Assembly (NCBI GenBank): GCA_036898135.1 | Contig: CM072512.1 | Span: forward strand, 15,078,517 to 15,142,516 | Origin: Oncomelania hupensis | Lineage: Eukaryota; Mollusca; Gastropoda; Littorinimorpha; Pomatiopsidae | DNA: 64,000 bases | Direction of reading: 5' to 3' | Part shown: piece after piece, positions 21,137 to 34,921 of the stretch | Layout: each line of letters begins with the position of its first letter | Numbering within the stretch: position 1 is the first letter of the stretch | Notes under the pieces: model-generated | Database searches by the model: none | Seen by the model: the letters and a program-made list of their open reading frames with translations, nothing else | What the model was told of the DNA's origin: nothing | Translations under genes and position numbers: made by a program

Positions 21137-22335
21137 CAAGCAGCCTAGCACCACAACATCTGGTATAGTATGTAACACTGGCGAAAAACTCGTGTATGTC
21201 ACACACACACACTCACAAAAGATTGGAATGCACTTCATACTTTATGAAGTGCAATTAGCAATTCCTTATTCGCCCTTAAATTAATTTCTTTGCTTGTGTA
21301 TGCTGCACGTTGGAATTCCATTTTTTTTTCTAGAACGATCTCAAATATGTAACTCTTATTTCTTAGATGATAATGATATTAATAATATTTAATTAATTAA
21401 TTAATTAATTAATTTTTGTATTTATATTAAAAATCCTTTTTATTTTATTTTGAAAATTATTTTTATTTACGTATTTGTTTTTTAAAATCTTTTCTCATTT
21501 TTTGTGTGGGGGTGGGGGCGTCCATTTGACAGACTAGAATTAATAAATTGAATACTCCTAACATAGCATATAATTGTGCACATTTTTTCTATTTTTCTGT
21601 ATTAGAGTTTTGTCCCTGGTTAAATTGTGTTCTTTCTTCATTTCTTATTGTCATAATTAATCAGATCTGATAAACCCATGTCCACTGCATGACATAAAGC
21701 ATGTGCATTTGTCGTTATTAAAATGTGTATGGGTAAAAAACTAAATCTTCGTAATTTTGTGTCTTGATAACGAACTTTGTCTAATAGACTACACATTATA
21801 AATAAATAAAATGGTTTCTTTTATGTGTTTTTATTTCATTTTGACTTTTATTATTTTATTTCTTATTTATTAATAGTCATAAATGCAAAGATAATAATTA
21901 TTTCAATTAGAAATTTGAATCAGCGTACGGAAATATACTTTTTGGTGAAAATGAAAAAACGTAGAAAGACAGTGATAGGAACAGGAAGGGTGGTTGATGG
22001 GATTGGTTTGAAAAAAAAAAGAGAAATACGTTCTAGGTAAAGCAGACAGGTGTAAGATAATATCACCAAAAAAAACAACAAAAACGCAGAAAAGCCAATA
22101 AGCAGAAGACGCACACACACGCACACACTAACGCTATCAAATATTTATGTCTTCTCTCTCCTCTCCCCCACCCTACCCCTTGGGGTCATGAGCAATCTTG
22201 CCACTGTAGATTGTTCTAACCTATACAGGGAAAAGTGAAAGCCTCAGTTGTGTTTGTTTGTGTTTGTTTGTGTTTGTTTGTATGTAGATTATAGTCACAC
22301 GACACGCCCCAGTTGAAAACTTGTCTTTCCTTTAT
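21137..22335. other. AT-rich sequence, no gene; SINE A remnant near 22280
   Basis: Very AT-rich, with TTAA repeats near 21390-21410 and short T-runs. GTAGATTATAGTCACACGAC at about 22283-22302 is the reverse complement of the family A 3' end, so a minus-strand remnant is present. No coding region is recognised. Confidence 0.5.
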
Positions 22336-22922
22336 AGGCATGACCGATTCACTGCGGCAACAGTACCCCCGTTGGAGTGCCGGGGGTTTCAGTATAAATA
22401 GTATCCCCACTTTCTGGAAATTTAGTGCTTTAAATTCCCACTGTCGCTGTCTTCCTCATTTGCTCTTTCCCATTCCTGCTCTGTCCTATCACTCTGAGTG
22501 CTATACTATCTTCTTCTTCGCTAGATCAATGACCTACCTTTTTTCTTGAAAACATCCTGGACAAGACTCCTTGTTTGTGTATGAGGTCTGTTGGATCAGC
22601 TTGGGAGTGTTGGACGCTTTCTGCCGGGTGGTCACTAGGGCTTCCTATGATGTTATTATTTAGCAATATAGGCATTTTATATGTATGTGTTTTGTTGATA
22701 ATTTATAATATGTTTGTATTCTATTTTGTTTTTTGTAACCGGGGGTTCGAGTAGTTGGGGTAAAGCCTCAGCCGTCCCCTGCGTGCATACTGGCCGGTGG
22801 AGGGCGTTCAATTTTCCCACTAGGGTTGTTTCAGCAGATCTTTTATGCGGATCGGGGGTTGTCCGGTCCTGATTTGGCTCGGAAGAGTCCGCTGGACCTA
22901 AAGCAACAATCAATCAATCAAT
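22336..22922 (+). mobile_element. Retroposon family D, copy 2 (longer 5' end)
   Basis: It matches copy 1 from about 22450 onward and ends in (AATC)n. The 5' part has GTGCCGGGGGTTTCAGTA followed by TAAATAG, shared with the minus copy near 48310. The 5' GC-rich block next to a TATA-like word might be a promoter. No long open frame exists. Confidence 0.75.
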
Positions 22923-23019
22923 TTAAAAAAAACACCCTCATCCACTGCTCGACACACACACACATGCACGCACACACACACGCGCGCGCAAGCACGCACG
23001 AACACACAAACACACACAT

Positions 23020-24605
23020 AGAGGAGAAAAAACAGTGGAACAGCTGATCGTGACAAAACCGGAGAGAGAAAAATCATGTATGCAGCTGGCAGTAACAGAT
23101 TGAGTAAGAAGCAGAAGGAATATTGGAGCAATGGGATCGGGAAATGGACTACATACAAGAGAGTAGGATTAGAGAAGATGGTGGGAAAGTGGGGTAGGTA
23201 GCGTGCAGGGTGCAGGGTTGGGGAGGAAGACAGGATGGGGTCGTGGAGAGGAGGAAGAGAGGGGGAGGGGGAGGGCGAGGTAGAAGGAAGAAGAGGTGGG
23301 CGCAGGAAGAGGAGAAAAGAGTCAGGCGGTGGTTAGGAGAGCGAGAGGAAGAAGGGCATAATTCTGGCTTCAGGAAGATGAGAGAGTAAGACCCTTTGCT
23401 GGCAGAAAGATCCCTTCAAGGCAAGTACAAGGGTCGAACTGTCACTAGAAAGCAAGAGAGAAATCACGTTGAAAACAGCAGGGGGAAGCACGGGCTCGCT
23501 TCCAGCGAGGACACAGGGCAACCAAATCGTGTTCCTGTCTTTAATGGTTTGAGATGGAGGAGAGATGGATGAGTCTTATATAGTCGAAGGTAATGAGGAA
23601 GCATGCAGATTTTCCGTTTTAAAGGCCGAAAAGGGAGAATCGCACGCGCACGTGAATTGTTTAGGGTACGTCGAATTTACATCGTTTTGATAAGCCCCAC
23701 CAACCATAACAATAATTAAGGATTTTTCCTTCATTTCTGAATTTCAGCATTACACAAATTCGTGTTAATAAATTCTTCTACTTCTTCGTCTTCTTTGTCG
23801 ATTTCTTATCCTTCTCCTTTTTCTTCTTCTCCTTCTTCTTCTGCCTCTTTTAAAGACACCAACAGCGCCATGCGTGCATTCACATGCCGCACAATATTGT
23901 GAAAACCCTTTTTCCCAGAAAAAAAAAATATCGGCCTTAATAGGTCTATCCATCTCGTCAAAATGAATCTAAATTATATGCGGTCAATCTCCAGCGAAAT
24001 GGGAATGCATTTGTAAGAGCGCGGCTGGATCGAATATTTCCTACAAGGAAACAGATTGTATTCAAAACCTCGTTTATTTCCTGAGCATGAACCATCCACC
24101 ACACACCCAACAAGATGTAGCGTGACAATATGGACAGGAAAGCGGAGGGGTCAAGTGAGGATGATACTAATTGAGTGGAAAGGTTACAAGTCATCGATAA
24201 TGTCCCTTTTGACAGCGGGATCAAAGGGAGATTATAGGCATCGTGGGCAATGACAGAGTATTAGCTTCCCTTTCCTGCATCAATGACAGCAGGCTCGGGG
24301 CCTTCAAGGCTGCAGCAAGGCCTGTGAAAAGCCCCCCAAAACACCTCATAATCCTATACTATTTGTCGGATTTCGCTTTTTCCCCATTCTCCTCGCTCCA
24401 TTCCCATTGAAATTTAACTCGCTAAGCTGATGATTATAAGTCGTATTCCCGAGAGAAAAAATGGCGCCCGTCAAGGCTAGCTCAGTTTACGACGGCATTT
24501 TGGAAGACAATGATTAAACAAATTGTTGGATTTCTCTTCCCACCCCCACTCCCTTAAAATTTAACATGCAGAGCTGACGATAAAAAGGGATGCATTTTTT
24601 AAAAG
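23020..24605. other. No gene seen
   Basis: A purine-rich stretch (23200-23350) and otherwise ordinary sequence. A TTC-rich patch lies at 23770-23850. No domain, RNA or repeat family is recognised. Confidence 0.45.
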
Positions 24606-24607
24606 GA

Positions 24608-24611
<4 letters not shown>

Positions 24612-24662
<51 letters not shown>
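24612..24662. repeat. (GA)n microsatellite
   Basis: About 25 GA units, directly followed by G-rich sequence and the LINE tail at 24691. Confidence 0.95.
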
Positions 24663-24666
<4 letters not shown>

Positions 24667-24690
24667 GTGGGGGTGGGGGTAGTGTTCTAC

Positions 24691-24964
24691 CCTATCCTAT
24701 CCCATAACTCGGAGGTCGTAAGGGCATCACAGATGATCGTTTAACCAGCGTACTCCATCTTTCCCTGTCCTCAGCAACCCTGATTGTTTCGCTCAGTGTC
24801 AAACCAGTCCATTCTCGAATGTTGTCCTCCCACCTCTTTTTCGGTCTCCCTCTTCTTCTACCTCCTTGCACTGTGCCTTGCAGGATTGTCTTTGCAAGGC
24901 CTGATGACCTGGTGATGTGACCATACCATCGGAATTTACGTTTTTTTCACCACTTTGAGCGGGT
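24691..24964 (-). pseudogene. RTE-like LINE 3' fragment
   Basis: Minus-strand copy of the C-terminal end of the family at 60575-61813, starting at its TATCC-type tail. Homology runs to CACCACTTTGAGCGGGT and then stops. The next sequence belongs to an L2-like LINE on the other strand, so the two lie back to back. Confidence 0.85.
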
Positions 24965-24965
24965 A

Positions 24966-27340
24966 CTGTGAGACCCAGTGTACCCAGTTCAAAATCTCAA
25001 AGACTGGAAATTCGAACGCACGTCCGTCCGTCAGTGGGTCGTAAAGACATAATAATGTTGCATTGGAAACTTGTAGAAAGACGTCCAGTTTTGTGGAAGA
25101 TGAGAGCCCCCAGCGCCCCCCTGTCACCTCCTGCTCCAGGCCCGACCGACTCCCTTCCCCCTGGCTCACCCATGAGATAGCAACGGCCAAGCGTGAGCGT
25201 CGGCAAGCTGAACGCCGTTGGCGCTTATCTGGCCTAACCGTTCACAGACAGATTTTCCAAACCATCAGATCCAAAGTCTGCAGACTGATCTCTGATGCCA
25301 AACGCAAACACCTCCAAAACAAAATCCTAGAATCCACTTCTTCCAAAACTCTCTACGCTACGATGAACAAACTCTTAGGCACACCTAAAGAATCTCCACT
25401 CCCCAACACACACAAAAAAGAAGAACTCCCATCCGCCTTTTCCACCTATTTCTCTGACAAAATTCAATCTCTGCGCAACACACTTGACATTCTACCATCT
25501 CCGCCTTGCCCTCCTGACTCCCCCTTCACAGGCACCCCCCTCTCATTTTTCCGCTCTCTCTCTCAGGCAGAAGTTCTCAAAATCATAAAGACTATGTCTC
25601 TCAAAACCTGTGAACTAGACCCCCTCCCAGCTTCCCTGTATTTGGACGGTCTCCCAAAACTTCTGCCTTTCATCACCGATATCATCAACACCTCTCTAGA
25701 AACTGGCTCCGTTCCTGATATCTTCAAGTCTGCCATCGTTCGCCCTCTCCTCAAAAAACACAACCTTGACCCAAATGACCTCAAAAACTATCGCCCAGTC
25801 TCCAATCTCTCTTTTCTGTCTAAGCTACTTGAAAAGGTTGTCCTCAACCAGCTCAACGCTCACCTCACCATCAACAATCTCCTCAGTCCCTTCCAGTCTG
25901 CCTATCGCAAGCACCACAGCACTGAAACAGCCCTTTTACATATTCTGAACGATCTTCTTCTCTCAACTGACTCAGGCAACATCTCCCTTCTTACCCTACT
26001 CGATCTCTCTGCCGCCTTCGACACTATTGACCATTCTATCCTCCTCCACCGCCTTCAACACTCCTTTGGCATCACTGACTCCGCTCACTCCTGGTTTCTT
26101 TCCTACCTCTCCGACAGACGGCAGTCCGTTATCATCGATGGCATATCCTCTGACCCAGTTAGGCTCTCCTGCGGAGTTCCTCAGGGATCTGTCCTGGGTC
26201 CGGTCCTTTTTACACTCTACACCTCCCCTCTGACCAACATCATCCAGTCTCATCACATAAACCACCACTTCTATGCTGACGACTCACAACTACAAGACAA
26301 AGACAAACCTGACAACATTCAGGCACTCCTGACTCGCACGGCCGACTGCTGTGAAGACGTGAAGGACTGGATGACAGCAAACAAACTTAAACTGAATGAC
26401 GACAAAACGGAAGCCATGTTGGTAGGCACACGCCAGAAACTCCCTCAGCTCCCCTCCTCTCTCCATCTACAGCTTGACGGTACCTCTATCCCTCTCTCCG
26501 ACTCTGCCAAGAACCTTGGCGTTATCCTTGACTCTTCTCTCTCAATGACTAGCTTTGTCTCTGCAACCGCCCGGGCCTGCTACTTCCACCTCCGTCGAAT
26601 CAGTCAGATCAGAAAATACCTCACCACTGAAGCTGCCACCAAACTTGCTGTCTCCCTCATCCTGTCTCGCATTGACTATTGCAACTCCCTTCTTTCCGGC
26701 CTTCCCCGCTCCACCACTCTCCCTCTCCAACGCGTTCAAAACAATACTGCCCGCCTCGTCCTCAGAAAGAAGAAATCTGACCACGTCACTCCCTTGCTCA
26801 AAGCCCTACACTGGCTTCCCATCTCCCAACGCATTCAATACAAGACCTTGTCTCTCTGCTACAAGTCCCTCAACAACTCCGCTCCTCTCTATCTCTCTGA
26901 CTTACTTCACCCATACATTCCCTCTCGCTCTCTTCGCTCTGCCTCCGACCCTCTCCGCCTCCGCATTCCTCGCTCCAAACTCAGCACGTTCGGGTCCCGC
27001 TCCTTCTCTGTCTACGGCCCATCCATCTGGAATACTCTCCCACTCTCTCTCCGTCAGAAACCCTCTCCCACCTCCTTCCAGTCTGCCCTCAAAACTTACC
27101 TTTTCAAGCAGTTCTAACACTATGACCTCACTACACACCCCATCGCCAGCTGTCTCTTGCATATAGTGTCTGGTCTGTTTGTGGTATGAGTATATTTGAG
27201 TGAATGTATTTTTTGCGTAATTGTTACATGTGTCATTGTCTAAAGCGTGCACATGCGTGCGTGAGTTGTGAGTGCGCGCTTAGAGTTATAATTATTATAA
27301 GATAAGCGCATTATAAATACAGTAATTATTATTATTATTA
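24966..27340 (+). mobile_element. 5'-truncated L2/CR1-like LINE
   Basis: The unit runs from an indistinct 5' junction through a 684-codon frame to a 3' end of GATAAGCGCATTATAAATAC followed by (ATT)n at 27325-27340. The endonuclease domain is missing, as expected for an incompletely copied LINE. An (ATT)n tail after a GCGC-TATAAAT word is seen again at 41899 on the other strand. No TSD was found. Confidence 0.85.
25063..27117 (+). CDS. L2/CR1-like LINE reverse transcriptase, N-terminally truncated
   Basis: The 684-codon frame begins at a TTG and has no true start; it is the 3' portion of a longer ORF2. Residues ~45-110 match the linker that follows the endonuclease in these LINEs (PWLTHEIATAKRERRQAERR). 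The RT core runs from about 235 to 460: YRPVSNLSFLSKLLEK, DLSAAFDTID (D314), CGVPQGSVLGPVLF, and the catalytic YADD at 404-407. The C-terminal part has LHWLPISQRIQYK and SVYGPSIWNTLP, typical of L2/CR1-like proteins. It would make cDNA by target-primed reverse transcription, but without the endonuclease it should not move itself. A frame this long without a stop suggests a fairly recent insertion. L2 against other CR1-group clades needs a tree. Confidence 0.9.
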   Translation: METCRKTSSFVEDESPQRPPVTSCSRPDRLPSPWLTHEIATAKRERRQAERRWRLSGLTVHRQIFQTIRSKVCRLISDAKRKHLQNKILESTSSKTLYATMNKLLGTPKESPLPNTHKKEELPSAFSTYFSDKIQSLRNTLDILPSPPCPPDSPFTGTPLSFFRSLSQAEVLKIIKTMSLKTCELDPLPASLYLDGLPKLLPFITDIINTSLETGSVPDIFKSAIVRPLLKKHNLDPNDLKNYRPVSNLSFLSKLLEKVVLNQLNAHLTINNLLSPFQSAYRKHHSTETALLHILNDLLLSTDSGNISLLTLLDLSAAFDTIDHSILLHRLQHSFGITDSAHSWFLSYLSDRRQSVIIDGISSDPVRLSCGVPQGSVLGPVLFTLYTSPLTNIIQSHHINHHFYADDSQLQDKDKPDNIQALLTRTADCCEDVKDWMTANKLKLNDDKTEAMLVGTRQKLPQLPSSLHLQLDGTSIPLSDSAKNLGVILDSSLSMTSFVSATARACYFHLRRISQIRKYLTTEAATKLAVSLILSRIDYCNSLLSGLPRSTTLPLQRVQNNTARLVLRKKKSDHVTPLLKALHWLPISQRIQYKTLSLCYKSLNNSAPLYLSDLLHPYIPSRSLRSASDPLRLRIPRSKLSTFGSRSFSVYGPSIWNTLPLSLRQKPSPTSFQSALKTYLFKQF

Positions 27341-27458
27341 TTTAGTAACTTTATAAATAAGATAATACTAGAAAAAATAGCCAGCATTATTCTTAGTACT
27401 GATTTAAGAAACTTTTTATTAATGTGAAGTGGTATACAGTGTTTGTGCTTATGTGCGC

Positions 27459-27486
27459 GCGCGTGTGTGTGTGTTTGTGTGTGTGT

Positions 27487-27534
<48 letters not shown>
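27459..27534. repeat. (GT)n microsatellite flanking element E
   Basis: GT repeats with a few variant units, abutting the left arm of the inverted-repeat element. A matching (TG)n stands on its right side at 27798-27887. Confidence 0.95.
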
Positions 27535-27536
<2 letters not shown>

Positions 27537-27797
27537 CTAGGTAGAAACGTCGCTATTCTGACATACACTTGAACCTCTACATACTTTCTTTTGACGGACC
27601 CCGTTATTTTGACGTCAAGCCAGCGTTCCGTTAGGGTTATGGCTGTGTTAGGCTTCGGGTTAGGTTTAGGGTTAGGGTTTGGGTTAGGGTTAGAGTTAAG
27701 GTTAGGGTTAGCTTCCAAAAATGGACAAATTCGTAAAAATGTCAAAGTAACGTATGTAGAGTTTCATGAAAGTCATCACAACGAAGTTTCTACACGG

Positions 27798-27798
<1 letters not shown>
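27535..27798 (-). mobile_element. Inverted-repeat element E with telomere-like core, copy 1
   Basis: The left arm starts GGTAGAAACGTCG and carries CCTCTACATACTTTC. The right arm, read in reverse, starts CCGTGTAGAAACTTCG and carries CTCTACATACGTTA. The arms are thus imperfect inverted repeats of about 50 bp. Between them (27655-27711) are degenerate TTAGGG repeats. (GT)n lies on both sides. A second copy in the opposite orientation is at 33303-33595. No coding frame is present, so it resembles a MITE or foldback element. A proper transposon class cannot be given because the TSD is hidden in the microsatellite. Confidence 0.7.
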
Positions 27799-27872
<74 letters not shown>

Positions 27873-27887
27873 TGCGTGCGTGTGTGA

Positions 27888-29790
27888 TTTAGTTAATGTC
27901 TAAAATCATTGAAGAAATGAATAGACTGTAAATAAAAGAACTGAATTGAGCAGTGACATTTCAATAAGCCATAATAGAATGCACAACGTTAGCGTTATGT
28001 TTTAGTGCAAACACACAAAATTAAGTTCTAATAATGGCAACAGTCTTGTACTTCCTTGTAATCTCAGCCTTAAATTCGTGTCCTCGTTCTCTTCAGCTGT
28101 ACGTGAAAGAAAGAAGCTAACCCCCCCCTCCCCCCCACACATGTCTATTATAAAAATGAGTTTAAAACTTCTATTCCGTCTTAAAATGTAACAATCTAGG
28201 CCTCACCAGACGATATTTAATATCGCTCACTCACACACAGCACAAAAAGTATAAGAAATACTGGACGACATCATATTGTATACAAATACAAAGACGACGA
28301 CATGCTTTTTTTTTCAATACACAAAGACAACGATAATCTATTATGCGCACAACAAAAGACCAACATCATGCCAATACAAAGAGGATATTGTGCACACACA
28401 CAGAGGGCAAACATTATATCCACCTAAAGAGGCATCACTGTGTGTTTGAATTCTAAGCATGTTTTCACTCAGGGATCAGAAAACATGTTGAATTGGGCGA
28501 TCGAGAGCGTCATTTGCAAACACAGCCCTTAGGCACACTTGTTAGCGATCGGATCTTCTATATGATGCACGTCCGGCCCGGCGTTGAGGATGCATACACT
28601 GGTTTAAGGAAAGAGGATCAGAGAGAGAAGATGAAGTCCTGTTCACTCGCAGAATTCAACACCGAGAGTGGGCGGTCTGGGCTGGCCTCAAGGTCTGCGC
28701 AAATTAATGAAGTCAGATGAGGATTTCTTCCTAAATTGACTTTTTTTTTTTTTTTGCTTTTCCCTTTCTATGCAAGTTCAGCATTTTACTTAATTAAGCC
28801 AGTTCAGGCTGTGTTGTACAAATTGGAGTATACGTTCAAGTGTAACAGAAATACAAAACTATACGTGTCTTTCCTTTCATATAATTCTTTAAAACAAATT
28901 AGAGCGCATAGTTGATCGGTTACCTTACGAACTTTTTTCCGTATATATTTTTTAGATTCTACCCTACTGTTATTTCTGTCTCCATAAGAACACGAAAGAT
29001 ATCGGCTAAATTAAGAAGTTTTCAGAGGCACCTTTTCCGGATTTTGCAATGCATCAGCTGCCAATAAAAATATCACATAGAGCCCTAAAGTTTGTAATTA
29101 GGCTTTCAAGTGTCTTGTGTTTTCCGAGACAAATTTCTAGATACTGTAATGCAGCATGCAAGGTGCACTAAAAATTCTCTATTCATCAGTTTGCAATACG
29201 GCGTAGAAACATCCTGCGGCGACAAACGAATTAACGTAAACGGAAGAGCGGGCTATAGCATTTCTGGTGTCTTGCCAGCATTCCCACTAAGATTAAGTGA
29301 AAGAAGACAAGGTTGCTCCGCTGGTAGTTCTCTTTGTGAGGAAGGTAAAACACCGTTTTCCTTTAAAAGGAACAGACTACTCGGTGTCACAATGTTGTAT
29401 TAGCAAACGAAGTACAGAGCGAGGTGCAATTAACATTGTTGTTTACCACTCGACTGTGGTGTTTTGAAGACAGCAACACAATGTGATCAGCATCAGCTTT
29501 CATTTGCTGGGGATTGTAGTCCTCTATAAGCTCATCCTCTTTCTGCCAGCAAATGATGGGGTTGGTAAGTCCTTATAAATCCTCTTTTCTCCTCACCTCT
29601 TCTTCTCTATAACCTCCTTTTCGAAGTGCAATGCAACCAGTCAGCTTTCTCCTGAGATAGATACCGCGGGGAACGTTTAGAGCTCGCGGGACGTACTTAG
29701 AACTGGAGGAACAGAGAACTGGGGAACACAGGGATGACCTCGCTACCAATATTTTTTTTATCTCTTTCTCTCTCTTTTTTTCTCTCTCTC
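27888..29790. other. No gene seen
   Basis: AT-rich sequence with short homopolymers. The open frames at 28493 and 29110 are under 100 codons with no recognisable domain or repeat match. Confidence 0.45.
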
Positions 29791-29791
29791 T

Positions 29792-29830
<39 letters not shown>

Positions 29831-29842
29831 CCCACACACACG
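29791..29842. repeat. (CA)n microsatellite
   Basis: CA repeats following a CT-rich run. It is not flanked by element E arms. Sequence from 29843 to 30590 shows no gene. Confidence 0.9.
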
Positions 29843-30590
29843 CATATTTTGTATCCTCCCCCCCCCCTTCATCTCTCATGCCCCAACTACACAACCTCTC
29901 TCCCACCAATCATACCAGTCCCACTCCATCTCTACGTCCACAATCTCTCCCCAACCCTTTCCAATTACTGTATGTGTACTCCATGTATTGATTGTTTGCT
30001 GTTCCGTGTTTGGTTTGGGAATTATCGAAGCACTAGGCTAGCCAAATGTCCTGCACAGCACACAGCATGAGAAATATAAGAAGTTTATTGCTGTTTTCCA
30101 AACAGACAACGTTTGTCGATGTAGTCGGTAGAATGGAAGCGTGTATAACGTTGCCGCCTTCTACAAACCCAGTGTCGGGCCAAATTCTCAATGGGATTTT
30201 CTGCCTTATCTTGTCTAAAGCCTTAACAGCAAAATCTTTTCAAATCTCAATGCAATTTGATGATTGTGCATTGTTGATGGACTTTTCTTGTCAAGAGTTC
30301 TCTAGAATGTTTCAATGTCCAGCGCAATCCTATCAAATTAGACGGAAATTTCCAGCTTAACGTGACGGAAATGCACGTTCGTTAACAATTTGATAAGAAT
30401 ATTCCGAAGGATAATTATAGCACAAATCACCTGAAACGAGACAGACGGCTAGCCAATAGCACTAAAATGTGACATTGTGCATGCATGCACGTCAAGGGTC
30501 AAATCTTCATGTACGAAAGAAGCGCTCTTGATCGCTCATTCATGTCAATCGTTATTGCATATGTGTGATAGTCGTTTGCTTCTGGACCGG

Positions 30591-31015
30591 AAGAAGAAGA
30601 AGAAGAAGAAGAAGAAGAAATGAAGAAGAAGAAGAAGAAGTAGAAGAAGAAGAAGAAGAAGAAGAAGAAGAAGAAGAAGAAGAAGAAGAAGAAGAAGAAG
30701 AAGAAGAAGAAGAAATGTTTGGAGCCAAGCAATCGGTTTTGAAGGCATAGAAGAAGATTAAGAAGTAGAAAAAGAAGAAAGAAAGAAGAAGAAGAAGAAG
30801 AAGAAGAAGAAGAAGAAGAAGAAGAAGAAGAAGAAGAAGAAGAAGAAGAAGAAGAAGAAGAAGAAAAAGAAGAAGAAGAAGAAGAAGAAGCGCAGCAATC
30901 GGTTTTTTAAAGAAATAGAAGAAGATTAAGAAGTAGAAAAAGAAGAAAGAAGAAGAAGAAGAAGAAGAAGAAGAAGAAGAAGAAGAAGAAGAAGAAGAAG
31001 AAGAAGAAGAAGAAG

Positions 31016-31049
<34 letters not shown>

Positions 31050-31093
31050 CCACCAACACCAACACCAACAACAACAAAAACAACAACAACAAT
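30591..31093. repeat. Higher-order (GAA)n array ending in (CAA)n
   Basis: About 430 bp of AAG/GAA repeats are interrupted twice by a similar spacer: AGCAATCGGTTTT, an A-rich word, then ATAGAAGAAGATTAAG (30728-30780 and 30896-30950). The array ends in CAA/CCA triplets. The purine-only strand could form a triplex or sticky DNA. The long minus-strand frame through it is an artefact. Confidence 0.9.
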
Positions 31094-31099
31094 AAGGTT

Positions 31100-33205
<2,106 letters not shown>

Positions 33206-33262
<57 letters not shown>

Positions 33263-33272
33263 CGCAATGACG

Positions 33273-33302
<30 letters not shown>
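33206..33302. repeat. (GA)n and (CA)n microsatellites
   Basis: About 26 GA units abut the SINE C head. After a short spacer, (AC)n at 33273-33302 abuts the left arm of element E copy 2. Confidence 0.95.
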
Positions 33303-33303
<1 letters not shown>

Positions 33304-33595
33304 CCGTGTAGAAACGCCGTTGTGATGACTGTCATAAAAACTCTACATACATTATTTTGACACTTTTAACATTATTTTGACACTTTTCCATTTTTTTGAA
33401 GCTATCCCTAACCCTAACCTTAATTCTAACCCTAACCCAAACCCTAACTATAACCGCAACCCTTAACCTAATCCTAAGCCTAACACATACCTAACCCTAA
33501 CGGAACATTGTTTCGATGTCAAAATAACGGTGCCGTCAAAAGAAAGTACCTGGAGTTTCTAGTGTATGTCAAGAGTAACGGCGTTTCTACCTAGT
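33303..33595 (+). mobile_element. Inverted-repeat element E with telomere-like core, copy 2
   Basis: The left arm starts CCGTGTAGAAACGCCG and contains CTCTACATACATTATTTTGA. The right arm, reversed, starts TAGGTAGAAACGCCG. The 14-bp word GTAGAAACGCCGTT is exact in both arms. The core (33408-33505) is a run of degenerate CCCTAA repeats. (CA)n lies on both sides (33273-33302 and 33595-33616). It is the same family as 27535-27798, in the other orientation. Confidence 0.72.
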
Positions 33596-33619
33596 CACAC
33601 ACACACACACACACACTTA

Positions 33620-34558
33620 CACCCCCCCTCCCTCCCAAAACGTCCTGGCCACAAGGCAGAGAATACAGTAGTTGCATTTCCTTCAGAGTCACCTCATTTC
33701 CGAGCCTTGATTCGATTTCTGCTGTCGCGATGGCAATACTGCACCGAATGCCAAGCGTAATTGCGATTTTACGACACGCACGCATCTGTATTGCTGTAGT
33801 GTGCCCAATCCAAGTAAAAGCCTACATGTCGCACAGGCAATGCTGGAATGTCGTGTGTGGATTGCGGGAGGAGCGGAAGAGGGAGAGATTGTGTATCCGT
33901 GTGCATCCACTACCAGCATCATTGCGATTATACTACAAACGCATGCATCTGCATTGGTTATTTGGCGGCGACTGCCCATAAGCCAAGTAAGCTTCTATGG
34001 CGAACATACATTTGAAAGAGCGAGTGAGTGTGTATACGAGTGTGCGTGTGTGGTGTATGTGTGCGTGTGTGTATGTGTGGGTGGGTGGGTGTGTGTGTGT
34101 GTGGGTGTGTGTGTGTAAAGGTGGAAAAGTGGGGAACGTGGAGAAAATATTTTCAGAAATATTTTAAAATTAATGAGGGACTCTTCTTATGCAGTTGTTC
34201 TTGTAGTGTGGTTTTCATTTTACAGAACACGCTACAACAGTTAACTGACCATTTTTAGTTTAAACGCGATTATCTTATTATCTATTTCTGCGCTGAAAGT
34301 AGCATCGAGGCAACCCCAAATCGAATTTTGTATGACTTTGTTTCCTATTTGTGATAGTGTCGAAAACACACGTTTTGTTTGTTTGTTTGTTTGTTTAATT
34401 TTACGTCTATTCACGTCAGTGACATTTGACAAGTAAGATTAAAAATTATAACCAAATGTGGATTGAAGTAAGAGTAAGAGTATTGATATTAAGGATAAGG
34501 AAAGAAGAATCTCTTCATCCTAATGGCATTCATGGTCCCCTTCTTCAATCTATTATAT
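33620..34558. other. No gene seen; GT-rich patch
   Basis: It includes a (GT)n-rich patch (34040-34118) and (GTTT)n at 34373-34396. No recognisable coding region. Confidence 0.45.
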
Positions 34559-34660
34559 TAGAATATTGGACAGGACACCGAGGGTTTTCTCCGGGTACTC
34601 TGGTTTCCTCCACCTTCAATAATGGCATTGGATGCAGTCTAACATTTAAAAACTACAAAG
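34559..34660 (+). mobile_element. Fragment of SINE family F body
   Basis: TTTTCTCCGGGTACTCTGGTTT and the following AATGGCATTGGATGCAGT match the body of the SINE at 52381-52650. The tRNA-like head is absent. Confidence 0.6.
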
Positions 34661-34749
34661 TCGATTTCGATTTCCGTCTTCTAACAGTGACTTGCCCTTT
34701 ACACCACCTATGTGAGTGATGAATATGAGTTTATTGTGTTTTGGAGGAG

Positions 34750-34921
<172 letters not shown>

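Noticed and set aside
27655..27711. A chromosome end (telomere)
   Set aside because: The TTAGGG-like repeats are degenerate, short and bounded by inverted arms, and sequence continues on both sides. They are interstitial.
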